64,000 nucleotides of DNA from Variibacter sp. Lineage in GTDB: Bacteria; Pseudomonadota; Alphaproteobacteria; Rhizobiales; Xanthobacteraceae. The translations under genes were made by a program, and so were the position numbers. The notes under the pieces were generated by a model that saw only the letters and a program-made list of their open reading frames with translations, made no database searches and was not told where the DNA came from. Of this stretch, positions 41,912-50,097 are shown piece after piece (the stretch's first letter is position 1; every line of letters starts with the position of its first letter). The stretch spans positions 1 through 64,000 of the forward strand of contig JADGHE010000009.1 of the NCBI GenBank assembly GCA_019689555.1. Direction: 5' to 3'.

Positions 41912-42970
41912 ATGCCCGCCCCCGACAAATCTCCCTGGTGGGAACCCCACGTTCATGCAGACCGGCGCCCCTTTCTATGGGCCCGCGCGCGGATCGCGGC
42001 CGCGCTGCGGTCGTTCTTCGCGGGCCAGGATTTCGTCGAGGTGGAAGCGGCCGCGCTTCAGGTCTCTCCCGGCAACGAGGCGCACCTCCACGCCTTCGCG
42101 ACGGAGCTCGTCGACCCCGCAGGTCGGCGCATGCCTCTCTACCTGCACACGTCGCCCGAGTTCGCCTGCAAGAAGCTTCTCGCCGCCGGCGAGCGGCGCA
42201 TCTTCGATTTCGCCCAGGTTTTCCGGAACCGCGAGCGCGGGCCTCTCCACCATCCGGCCTTCACGCTTCTCGAATGGTACCGGGTGGACGAGCCCTATGA
42301 CGCGCTGATGGCCGACTGCGCCGCCATTCTCGCGATCGCCGCGCGAACGGCGGGAGGCGCGCGCTTCAGCTTCCGCGGGCGCGCCTGCGATCCCTTCGCC
42401 GAGCCGCAGCGGATCACGGTTGCGGAAGCCTTCGACCGGTTCGCCGGCATCGATCTTCTGGCCACCCTGCGCGGGCCTTCGCCGGATCGCGAGCGCCTCG
42501 CGGCTGCCGCGCAGGCCGCCGGCATGCGCGTCGCGCCGGACGACGATTGGAAGGATATCTTCAGCAAGGTGCTGGTCGAGCGCGTCGAGCCGCGTCTCGG
42601 CCACGAACGGCCGACCATTCTGTACGAATATCCGGCCGCCGAGGCCGCGCTGGCGCGCCCCAAGCCGGGCGACCCGCGGGTCGCCGAGCGGTTCGAGCTC
42701 TATGTGTGCGGGGTCGAGCTCGCCAACGGCTTCGGCGAACTCACGGACGCCGCCGAGCAGCGCCGGCGCTTTGCCGCCGAGATGGCCGAGAAGCAGCGCG
42801 TGCACGGCGAGTCCTATCCGATCGACGAGGATTTTCTCGCAGCGCTCGCCGTCATGCCGCAGGCGAGCGGCGTTGCGCTCGGCTTCGACCGCCTGGTGAT
42901 GCTGGCGACCGGCGCACGGCACATCGAGCAGGTGGTCTGGACGCCCGTGGTCGAGCCTGACGGCGTCTGA
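41912..42970 (+). CDS. epmA: EF-P (R)-beta-lysyltransferase EpmA
   Basis: 352-residue class II lysyl-tRNA-synthetase paralogue that attaches beta-lysine to elongation factor P. It has motif 2 FRNRERGPLHHPAFTLLEWYR (about 108-128) and motif 3 ending ASGVALGFDRLVMLATG (about 320-336), but no N-terminal anticodon-binding OB domain. The segment TILYEYPAAEAALARPKPGDPRVAERFELYVCGVELANGFGEL is typical of EpmA. E. coli EpmA is 325 residues. EpmB is encoded next. No efp gene follows in the window. Confidence 0.95.
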   Translation: MPAPDKSPWWEPHVHADRRPFLWARARIAAALRSFFAGQDFVEVEAAALQVSPGNEAHLHAFATELVDPAGRRMPLYLHTSPEFACKKLLAAGERRIFDFAQVFRNRERGPLHHPAFTLLEWYRVDEPYDALMADCAAILAIAARTAGGARFSFRGRACDPFAEPQRITVAEAFDRFAGIDLLATLRGPSPDRERLAAAAQAAGMRVAPDDDWKDIFSKVLVERVEPRLGHERPTILYEYPAAEAALARPKPGDPRVAERFELYVCGVELANGFGELTDAAEQRRRFAAEMAEKQRVHGESYPIDEDFLAALAVMPQASGVALGFDRLVMLATGARHIEQVVWTPVVEPDGV

Positions 42971-43059
42971 CTTGGACGTTGACATTGCACAGGGGGTGAT
43001 GAAGCTCCGCGGACGTGTCTCCCCGCGCGGAGGTCGAGGCTGAGACGCGCTCAGCCCTG

Positions 43060-44226
43060 ATGAGGCGATCGACATTGAGAACGACACCCGCATCAAGGAA
43101 CGGGCGGCGCACCCTGCGCAGCCTGGCCGATCTCGCACAGGCCGGCCTGGTTCCGCCGGGCCGCCTGGCGGCACTCGAGCGTGTCGCGGCGGAATACGCG
43201 GTCGCCATCACGCCGGCGGTCGCCGAGCTGATCGACCCCGCAGACCCTGCCGATCCGATCGCGCGGCAGTTCGTTCCGGCCGCGGCCGAAGGCGACGTCC
43301 GCCCGCGCGAGAGTGCCGATCCGATCGGGGACGACGCTCACAGTCCCGTCGAGGGCATCGTGCACCGCTATCCGGACCGCGTGCTGCTCAAGCTCGTGCA
43401 TGTCTGCGCGGTCTATTGCCGCTTCTGCTTCCGTCGCGCCATGGTCGGTCCCGGCAAACGGCGTGCCCTGCCGCCGGCCGCCATGGCAGCGGCGCTCGAC
43501 TACATCCGGGCCCATCCGGAGATTTGGGAGGTCATTCTCACCGGCGGCGACCCGCTCGTGCTTTCGCCGCGCCGCCTGCGCGAGGTCGTGCGCGGCCTGG
43601 CGGCGGTCGATCACGTCAAGGTCATCCGCACGCATACGCGAATCCCCGTCGTCGATCCCGCCCGCATCACGGCCGAGATGGTGCGCGCCTTGAAGGCCGG
43701 GGGAAAGGCGAGCTACGTCGTGCTCCACGCCAACCATCCGCGCGAACTCACGGCCGAGGCGCGCGCCGCCTGCGCGCGGTTCGTCGACGCCGGCATTCCG
43801 ATGTTGAGCCAGTCGGTGCTGCTGCGCGGCGTCAACGACGACGCCGAGACGCTGGGCGCCTTGATGCGCGCCTTCGTCGAGTGCCGCATCAAGCCCTATT
43901 ATTTGCATCACGGCGATCTTGCGCCCGGCACCGCGCATCTGCGCACGACGATCGCCGAGGGGCAGGAGCTGATGCGGCGCCTGCGCGGCCGCTATTCGGG
44001 GTTGTGCCAGCCGAGTTATGTGCTCGACATTCCGGGCGGCTACGGCAAGGTTCCGATCGGCCCCGGCTACCTCGCGGAGCGGGCCGGCTGCTACGAGATC
44101 ACGGATCATTGCGGCCTTCGGCACGCCTACTGCGACGAGGTGGCATTCGCGCCCGCGGCGCCGCCGGCTGAAACCTCCAACGATATCAAGGGATTGCGCT
44201 CCAGCGGCGAGCGGCCCGGGCCCTGA
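43060..44226 (+). CDS. epmB: EF-P lysine 2,3-aminomutase EpmB (KamA family)
   Basis: Radical SAM enzyme of about 388 residues that converts L-lysine to (R)-beta-lysine for EpmA. The [4Fe-4S]-SAM motif is CAVYCRFC (about 114-121 from this start). EVILTGGDPLVLSPRRL carries the SAM-binding GGDP. PLP is bound by Lys in YGKVPIG near the end. The short C-terminal zinc/dimer region of clostridial KamA is reduced, as in EpmB. Start uncertain: the ATG at 43060 has no good Shine-Dalgarno, and a GTG at 43015 adds 15 residues. Adjacent to epmA. Confidence 0.93.
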   Translation: MRRSTLRTTPASRNGRRTLRSLADLAQAGLVPPGRLAALERVAAEYAVAITPAVAELIDPADPADPIARQFVPAAAEGDVRPRESADPIGDDAHSPVEGIVHRYPDRVLLKLVHVCAVYCRFCFRRAMVGPGKRRALPPAAMAAALDYIRAHPEIWEVILTGGDPLVLSPRRLREVVRGLAAVDHVKVIRTHTRIPVVDPARITAEMVRALKAGGKASYVVLHANHPRELTAEARAACARFVDAGIPMLSQSVLLRGVNDDAETLGALMRAFVECRIKPYYLHHGDLAPGTAHLRTTIAEGQELMRRLRGRYSGLCQPSYVLDIPGGYGKVPIGPGYLAERAGCYEITDHCGLRHAYCDEVAFAPAAPPAETSNDIKGLRSSGERPGP

Positions 44227-44372
44227 TCGCAAACCAATCATGGCGGGCTGGAGCCGATTCCTTGCCATTTTTGCGACACAGCGCGCGCAAATTGTGCCGC
44301 GATGTCGTCAATCTCGGGCCAAGATGGCGAGTCTGCATAACCCTCGGATGTGGCGTATCACGAGGGGTCAGG

Positions 44373-45083
44373 ATGTCTTCCCATCGCATCGCGGCGGCCG
44401 CCGTCGCCTTTGCGCTCGCAAGCCTCGTTCCTCTCGCGCGGGCCGAGGCCTGTGACGAGCGCATCCTCGGGTCCTGCCAGCCCGCGCCGATTTCGAACGA
44501 GAGCGCGGCCGTGCCAGTGGAAGCCGACGCTTACGCCGGGACGCAAGACCAGGCGAGCCGGCCCGCCGTCAAGAAGCGCAGCGCGCGTTACTCCCGCAAG
44601 CGCAGCTATCGCCGCCGCCACGCCGCGGCATCGAAGCCGGCCAGGTCCGGCGAGACAGCGGAGCTGGACCGCAAGGCTTCGGCTCCTTCCGCATTCGGCG
44701 TCGACGGGGCGGAGAGGCAGTCGGAGGAGAAGCGTCGGGATCGCAGGGCGGAGAACTCAGGCAACCCCATCGCCAACGACGGCGAGGAAACGACTCCCGA
44801 CCGCGGCTCCGCCGCGCCGGTGCCGAGCCCCGCAGCTCCGCAGCCGAATCTGCTGGTCGGCACGGGAGCCGACAACAGTCTCATCGCGGCTCCGGTGACG
44901 GCTCCGCCGATCGAGGCGCAGGCGAGCTTCGTGCCCGCCAAAGCGGCGGAAGCGGCGCCGGAACAGTCGGCTCGTTCGCAAGCGGTCCCCGACGACAAGG
45001 CGGAGATGACGACGCTGCGCGCCATGTTCCTCACCTTCGGGGGCCTGCTCGCTTTGGCGACCGCCGTCCGGATGGTCGTGTGA
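44373..45083 (+). CDS. secreted or membrane-anchored basic protein of unknown function
   Basis: 236 residues. The signal peptide ends near residue 24 (LVPLARAEA). The mature part is disordered, with an Arg/Lys/Tyr-rich patch (KKRSARYSRKRSYRRRH, about 68-84) and Pro/Ala stretches. A hydrophobic C-terminal segment (MFLTFGGLLALATAVRMVV, about 218-236) could anchor it to the membrane. GAGGGG precedes the ATG at 44373 by about 7 bases. I recognise no domain; comparable disordered proteins occur in Bradyrhizobium-type genomes. Confidence 0.65.
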   Translation: MSSHRIAAAAVAFALASLVPLARAEACDERILGSCQPAPISNESAAVPVEADAYAGTQDQASRPAVKKRSARYSRKRSYRRRHAAASKPARSGETAELDRKASAPSAFGVDGAERQSEEKRRDRRAENSGNPIANDGEETTPDRGSAAPVPSPAAPQPNLLVGTGADNSLIAAPVTAPPIEAQASFVPAKAAEAAPEQSARSQAVPDDKAEMTTLRAMFLTFGGLLALATAVRMVV

Positions 45084-45120
45084 GGCGGCGGGCGCTCGCG
45101 AAGCGCGGCCGCGCAGCGTT

Positions 45121-45456
45121 TCAACGGTAATGCACGGCGAGCCAGACGGTCGGCTCGTCTGCGTCCGTCCACGCCACGCGATGGCGGACATGGGCGGGGA
45201 TGAGCAGATGGTCGCCGCGCCGCAGCGTCCTCGGCGCCGGCTCGCCCTCGAACAGCAGCCCAGCCGCGCCGGACAGCACCACCACCCATTCCGACCAGTC
45301 CTGGTCGTACCAGAAGCCCGGCGGGCTCGCATGGCCGTGCGAGACGATGCGCTCGATCTTCACCGCGCCGCTCGCGACGATCGTCGTGAAGTCTTCCCCG
45401 CCCTCCGCGCGCGCCGGGGCCACACCGGAGAAAAGATTGCCGCTTGTGATCGTCAC
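45121..45456 (-). CDS. cupin-domain protein
   Basis: 111-residue single cupin. The beta-barrel contains [33 protein letters not shown] (about 44-76) with metal-ligand His and Glu, and the second motif [20 protein letters not shown] (about 82-101). The GTG start at 45456 overlaps the stop codon of the luciferase-like gene (GTGA), so the two are coupled. It could be an enzyme or a small-molecule binding protein; substrate unknown. Confidence 0.88.
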   Translation of the reverse strand: MTITSGNLFSGVAPARAEGGEDFTTIVASGAVKIERIVSHGHASPPGFWYDQDWSEWVVVLSGAAGLLFEGEPAPRTLRRGDHLLIPAHVRHRVAWTDADEPTVWLAVHYR

Positions 45457-46490
45457 TGCGCCGCCTCGGCCGGTGCCGACTGCCGGCTTCGAAGGGCGAA
45501 CTCGGCCGCCATAAGTTCGTAGGAGCGCCTGCGCGCCGCGTGGTCGTAGATCATCGACGTGATCATCACCTCGTCGGCGCCGGTGGCTTCCACGAGCGGG
45601 ATCAGCTTCTCCCGCACGGTGCTCGGGCTTCCGACGAAGAGCCGGGCGCGGTTGTAGCGGATGCGCTCGCGGTCCGCCGGCGTGTAGGGATAGGCGAGCG
45701 CCTCTTCGGGGCTCGCGAGCGGCAGAAATTCGCCTTTGGAGCGGCGGACGAAATTGAGGTCGACGGTCGCGGCGAGGCGCTCCGCCTCCGCATCCGTATC
45801 GGCGCAGACGACGTGCACCGCGAGGATGGCGTAAGGGGTCGCGCGCCACTGCGAAGGGCGGAAGCGCTCGCGGTAGGCACGCATGGCCGCAACCGCATCG
45901 TAGTCGGCGAAATGGTGCGCGAACGCGAAGCCTGCGCCGACCGCGGCGGCGACCTGCGCGCCGTAGCCGCTCGAGCCCAGCAGCCAGATCGGCGGCAGCT
46001 TCACGTCCGTCGGCATCACGCGGATGTTTCGGAACGGATGCCCCTCCGGAAAGTCGCCGGAATCGAACAGCAGGAGCTCCTGGAACCGTTCGAGGAAGTC
46101 GTCGTCGGCGTTGCCGTCCTGCCGGCGGCGCAGGGCGTACGAGGTCACCGGGTCGGTGCCGGGGGCGCGGCCGAGCCCGAGGTCGATGCGGCCCGGAAAC
46201 AGCGCCTCCAGCAACTTGAAGCGCTCGGCGACCATCAGCGGCGCGTGGTTCGGCAGCATCACGCCGCCGGCGCCGACGCGGATATGCTCGGTCACCGCGG
46301 CGATCTGCCCGATCATGATGTCGGGCGCGGCGCTGGCGATGGTCGGAAGGTTGTGATGCTCGGCGACCCAGTAGCGGGTGAAGCCGAGGCGGTCGGCCAG
46401 CCGCGCGAGATCGAGGGTGTTGCGCAGCGCGAGCGGTCCGGAGCCGCCGGACGTCACGGGCGAAAGATCCAGGACGGAGAGGGGCAGCAT
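45453..46490 (-). CDS. LLM-class flavin-dependent oxidoreductase
   Basis: 345-residue luciferase-like monooxygenase of the MsnO8/YhbW type. Signatures: [45 protein letters not shown] (about 4-48), [39 protein letters not shown] (about 74-112), and [13 protein letters not shown] (about 178). The ATG at 46490 follows GAGGGG closely; an ATG 45 bases upstream has no family sequence. Lies 258 bp downstream of the L,D-transpeptidase gene and overlaps the cupin gene. Confidence 0.92.
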   Translation of the reverse strand: MLPLSVLDLSPVTSGGSGPLALRNTLDLARLADRLGFTRYWVAEHHNLPTIASAAPDIMIGQIAAVTEHIRVGAGGVMLPNHAPLMVAERFKLLEALFPGRIDLGLGRAPGTDPVTSYALRRRQDGNADDDFLERFQELLLFDSGDFPEGHPFRNIRVMPTDVKLPPIWLLGSSGYGAQVAAAVGAGFAFAHHFADYDAVAAMRAYRERFRPSQWRATPYAILAVHVVCADTDAEAERLAATVDLNFVRRSKGEFLPLASPEEALAYPYTPADRERIRYNRARLFVGSPSTVREKLIPLVEATGADEVMITSMIYDHAARRRSYELMAAEFALRSRQSAPAEAAQ

Positions 46491-46748
46491 CCCCTCAGAG
46501 GTACTGCAACCCCGTCCGCTTGGCCACTCCCTCACACGAGGGGCGGAAAGCCGTAGGGCGCCTGCGGCTCGTCGAGGAGAATGCGGTCGAGGACGGCCCG
46601 CGTCCGCCGCTCAGGCGGCGAGGAGATCGAACAGCTCGCAGGCGCGGGCGGCGCCTTCAGCCGGCCGGGGCCGCGCCCGAGGAATGCGGCATGGCGATCG
46701 CAGTACGGGCCCTTGGCCACGACCGCCGGCGCCGCCCGCAAGGGGTCG

Positions 46749-47705
46749 CTATTGCGACTTGGCCGCGGATTGCGGCGGCTTGCCGGGAAGGACGACCACG
46801 CGCGTGCCGACCGTCACCCGCTGATAGAGGTCGATGATGTCCTCGTTGAGCAGGCGGATGCATCCCGACGACACGAACTTGCCGATCGTCGACGGCTGAT
46901 TGGTGCCGTGGATGCGGTAAAGCGTGTTGCCGAGATAGAGCGCGCGCGCGCCGAGCGGATTGCCCGGCCCGCCCGCCATGAAGCGCGGCAGATAGGGTTG
47001 CCGCTCGATCATTTCTTGAGGCGGGTACCAGTCCGGCCACTCGGCCATGCGGCTGATGCGCTCACGGCCGGACCATGTGAAGCCCTCGCGCCCGACGCCG
47101 ATGCCGTAGCGGATGGCCTTGCCGTTGCCGAGCACGAGGTAGAGATAGGTGTTGGCGGTGTCGACGACGATGGTGCCGGGCGGCTCCTTCGTCTGGTAGT
47201 CCACGAGCTGGCGCTTGAACCGCGGCGGCAGTTCCGCAGGCTCGCCGGTCTCCGGCCGAATGTCCGGCGGCAGCGAAGCAAGGGTCTGCCCGCCCCGCGA
47301 TCCGACCTCGACCGGCGGGCGCAGGTCGCGGCTCTCGATGACGTCTTGCGGCGCGTGGCGCGGCGCGTCGTCGAAGCGAGTCGTCGGCGCGCGATACAGC
47401 GGATCGCCGGGCCGCGCACTCAGCGTCTCCCGCCCCTCGTCGCGCCGTGCATAGGGCTCGAGGCCGGGATCGGCCGGCGAGGGGGCAACGGAAGTCGGGC
47501 CGCCATAGGGGTCCGGCGGAGGCCGGTGATAGGTGCCCGGATCGGGTGGCAGGTCATCGTCGTCGTCGAAATCGGGCAGCGGCGCGCGGCTGTAGGGGCC
47601 GGGCTCCGCGTAGGGCCCGCCCCGGTAGTCCTGCGCGATCGCAGGCGCGCTCGCAGCAATGACGACGACGACGGCGAGAGCGTTGGCGATACGCACGAGC
47701 ATCAT
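46749..47705 (-). CDS. L,D-transpeptidase (YkuD domain)
   Basis: 318 residues. A signal peptide (1-24, ending APAIAQ) and a Pro/Asp-rich linker (about 26-150) precede the YkuD domain. The catalytic motif is RIHGTNQPSTIGKFVSSGCIRLLNEDIIDLY (about 258-288), with active-site His and Cys. This ErfK/YbiS-type arrangement makes 3-3 murein cross-links or anchors envelope proteins. Leftward; divergent from the PDZ protein gene. Confidence 0.95.
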   Translation of the reverse strand: MMLVRIANALAVVVVIAASAPAIAQDYRGGPYAEPGPYSRAPLPDFDDDDDLPPDPGTYHRPPPDPYGGPTSVAPSPADPGLEPYARRDEGRETLSARPGDPLYRAPTTRFDDAPRHAPQDVIESRDLRPPVEVGSRGGQTLASLPPDIRPETGEPAELPPRFKRQLVDYQTKEPPGTIVVDTANTYLYLVLGNGKAIRYGIGVGREGFTWSGRERISRMAEWPDWYPPQEMIERQPYLPRFMAGGPGNPLGARALYLGNTLYRIHGTNQPSTIGKFVSSGCIRLLNEDIIDLYQRVTVGTRVVVLPGKPPQSAAKSQ

Positions 47706-48005
47706 GGGATTCCGCTTGGACTGAAGGGTCTTCTGCGAACAAGATGGGGCAGCATGAAGGCAGGCGCAGGACGCCCCTTCAACTCTCGCAACGAATTGTA
47801 TCGCCGGTGAGTTTCAAAAATCGGTTCTCAAGGCCGCAACGATGGCCTGGACCTCGCGATCCGCCTACGATGCCGCCTGCCTGCGGCCGACGGCGCGACG
47901 GGTTGCGGCGGAGGAGCCGGCGCCGCAAGGCGCGGAGCGACCCCGATGCGGGACGCGGGTCTTCGTGACCCCTGGGGACCGCAGGGCGGAGCGAGGGAGT
48001 TCCGG
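47706..48005. other. divergent intergenic region
   Basis: 300 bp between the L,D-transpeptidase and the PDZ protein. A less GC-rich patch at 47795-47835 contains TACAAT on the minus strand that could be part of the transpeptidase promoter, but no matching -35 element is at the right spacing. The right part contains only the Shine-Dalgarno of the PDZ gene. Confidence 0.4.
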
Positions 48006-48980
48006 ATGGCGTCGTTGAGCGATTGGAAGGTGCCGGATGCGGTGCAGCCGAAGCCGGAGAGCTATGAGTACGATCTCGATCGCGCGCTGTCGGCGGTGGT
48101 GGGGCTGCGGTCGATCGTTCCGACCGATGCGTTCACGGCCGAGACGCTGGGCACCGAGCGCGCCGGCAACGGCGTGCTGATTGGCGATGGGCTGGTGCTC
48201 ACCATCGGATATCTGATCACCGAGGCCGAATCGGTCTGGCTCAGCCTGTTCGACGGCCGCGCGGTGCCGGGCCACGTGCTGGGCTATGACCAGGAGACCG
48301 GCTTCGGCCTGGTGCAGGCGCTGGCCCGCCTGAACATCCCGCCGCTGCCGCTCGGACGGTCGGGCGAGGCGGATCTCGGCGCGCGCGTCGTCGTCGGCGG
48401 CGCGGGCGGGCGGCAGCGCTCGGTCGCGGCACGGATCGTCGCGAAACAGGAGTTCGCCGGCTACTGGGAATACGTGCTGGACGAGGCGCTGTTCACGGCG
48501 CCGGCGCATCCGCATTGGGGCGGGACCGCCGTCCTCGGTCCCGGCGGCGACCTCATCGGCATCGGGTCGCTGCAACTCCAGCAGGCCGTCGAGGGCACAG
48601 TGACGCAATATCTCAACATGGTGGTCCCGATCGACCTGCTGACGCCCATCCTCGACGATCTCGTGAAGTTCGGGCGGCGCAGCGGCCCGGTCCGGCCGTG
48701 GCTCGGCCTGTATGCGACCGAGGTCGAGGACAAGGTCGTCATCATCGGCCTCGCCACCCGGGGTCCGGCGCAGCGCGCCAACCTCCAATCGGGCGATATC
48801 GTGCTCGCGGTGGCGGGCGTGGAGGTCCGGAGCCTCGCCGGCTTCTTCCGCCGCGTCTGGTCGCTCGGCGAGGCCGGCGTCGAGGTGCCGCTCCTGATCT
48901 ACCGCGATGGCAGAGCCTTCGAGGTGCGGGTGACGTCCGGCGATCGGGCGAGCTTTCTCAGGACGCCGAGCATGCATTGA
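48006..48980 (+). CDS. trypsin-fold PDZ protein lacking catalytic residues (HtrA-like pseudoprotease)
   Basis: 324 residues: a trypsin-like double barrel (about 30-215) and one PDZ domain (about 230-318, GPVRPWLGLYATEVEDKVVIIGLATRGPAQRANLQSGDIVLAVAG). The His of the HtrA triad (TNHHV) is replaced: the aligned segment is LTIGYLITEA. Around the nucleophile GNSGGP, the sequence is HPHWGGTAVLGPGGDLIGI without Ser. It also has no signal peptide. It is therefore probably a binding or scaffolding protein, not a protease. The ATG at 48006 follows GAGGGAG by 7 bases. Annotated elsewhere as S1C protease or trypsin-like PDZ protein. Confidence 0.85.
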   Translation: MASLSDWKVPDAVQPKPESYEYDLDRALSAVVGLRSIVPTDAFTAETLGTERAGNGVLIGDGLVLTIGYLITEAESVWLSLFDGRAVPGHVLGYDQETGFGLVQALARLNIPPLPLGRSGEADLGARVVVGGAGGRQRSVAARIVAKQEFAGYWEYVLDEALFTAPAHPHWGGTAVLGPGGDLIGIGSLQLQQAVEGTVTQYLNMVVPIDLLTPILDDLVKFGRRSGPVRPWLGLYATEVEDKVVIIGLATRGPAQRANLQSGDIVLAVAGVEVRSLAGFFRRVWSLGEAGVEVPLLIYRDGRAFEVRVTSGDRASFLRTPSMH

Positions 48981-49145
48981 GCCGTCGCGGCGGCGAGTCG
49001 GATCGGCGCGGCGGAGCGATGGTCGGGTGATGCGACGGCTTTGCGCTCATCCGCCGATTCGGGCGACGGAAGCGGGACTTCGACAAAGGTTGCGGAAGGC
49101 GCGCCGCGGGCGGGTGCCGGCCGCGCAAGGCGGCGCGCAGAGGTT
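48981..49145. other. short gap before the cold-shock promoter
   Basis: 165 bp of GC-rich sequence between the PDZ protein stop and the cold-shock gene promoter. No gene or terminator is recognised. Confidence 0.4.
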
Positions 49146-49174
49146 TTGACCTTCGCCGCCGATTTTCGTATATT
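49146..49174 (+). promoter_or_regulatory. sigma70-type promoter of the cold-shock gene
   Basis: TTGACC (49146-49151) and TATATT (49169-49174) are separated by exactly 17 bases, each one mismatch from consensus. A start near 49181 gives a 5' leader of about 127 nt, in line with the long, structured leaders of cold-shock mRNAs. Confidence 0.75.
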
Positions 49175-49307
49175 GCAGTCTGCAACGACGTTTTCGGCCA
49201 GCCTTGCTTCGCTCCCGAGTAGGGTTACGCGTCAAGTTGACCCAGAACTCGGATGTCTCGCGATGGCGGAAGCGAGTTATTCTTCCGCCCCAGTCAAGGA
49301 GGCCGAT

Positions 49308-49511
49308 GTGCCCTCAGGAAAAGTCAAGTGGTTCAACCCGACCAAGGGTTACGGATTCATTCAGCCGCAGGACGGCAGCCGCGACGTGTTCGTGCACATT
49401 TCCGCCGTCGAGCGCGCGGGCTTGTCCACGCTCAATGAGGGGCAGACCGTCGAATACGAGATGGTGACCAATCGCGGCCGGCAGTCTGCGGAGAACCTGA
49501 AGGTTCGCTGA
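49308..49511 (+). CDS. CspA-family cold-shock protein
   Basis: 67-residue OB-fold RNA chaperone. RNP1 is KGYGFIQPQ (about 14-22) and RNP2 is DVFVHISAV (about 29-37). I choose the GTG at 49308 because AAGGAGG ends 5 bases upstream and the length then matches the family exactly. An in-frame ATG at 49263 would add 15 residues. Clear promoter and terminator flank it, so it is a single-gene transcript. Confidence 0.95.
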   Translation: MPSGKVKWFNPTKGYGFIQPQDGSRDVFVHISAVERAGLSTLNEGQTVEYEMVTNRGRQSAENLKVR

Positions 49512-49543
49512 ACCAGGGCTTTTGCCTCTCGAAGAACTTTCGC

Positions 49544-49578
49544 CGCGCGAGACGCCAAGTCCGCGCGGTTTTATTTTG
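49544..49578 (+). terminator. rho-independent terminator of the cold-shock gene
   Basis: A 7-bp perfect stem CCGCGCG/CGCGCGG encloses a 12-nt loop and is followed immediately by TTTTATTTT. It lies 32 bp after the stop codon. Confidence 0.85.
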
Positions 49579-50097
49579 GGCGCGGCCGAACGGCCGCAGG
49601 GGCGCGGCGGCGAGGCGCTGCGAATTGGCTTTTGCGGCGGCCGGCCGCGCCGCCGCGCGGTGGAGCGCTGCGCGACCCGCAGAATGCGGGCGGGCCGGAA
49701 CGCGCCGGGGACGCCCGGCGCAAGCGCTCATGGGGCGCTGCGGGGCCGCGGCGACAGCGAATCGAGCAGCAGTTCACCTCCCTTGCCGGCCGCGGGGGGC
49801 TGAAGAGATCAGCCCTGCACCTCTCCGTGCAGCCCTCGCCGCGGAGCAGCTTGGGCTGCTCGCTCGTCTCCCACGCCTTCCGCGGGGGTTTGCACTTGCG
49901 GCCTGTTAGTTATTTTTTCTAACATCGTAGTTGCATTATTTAATTTATGAGTCATTCTTGTCCCTAATCGAGTCGATGCGGCCGCGGCCAGGGAGCTGAA
50001 ACCACTTCGATGTGAACCCGCCGGTTGATGACCCGAATGCTTCCTCCGCCTTTTGCTGCGCCGATTTCACCAACGACGGCGAAATGAGGATAAACGC
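49579..50097. other. intergenic region with AT-rich patch and dyad
   Basis: 519 bp. The left two thirds is GC-rich and shows nothing. From about 49900 to 49965 it turns strikingly AT-rich and contains a TGTTAG/CTAACA inverted repeat around a T-rich 9-base loop (49902-49922). This patch is a likely promoter or operator for the DUF1428-VOC gene, possibly controlled by an ArsR- or MarR-type protein. No such regulator is adjacent. Confidence 0.55.
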
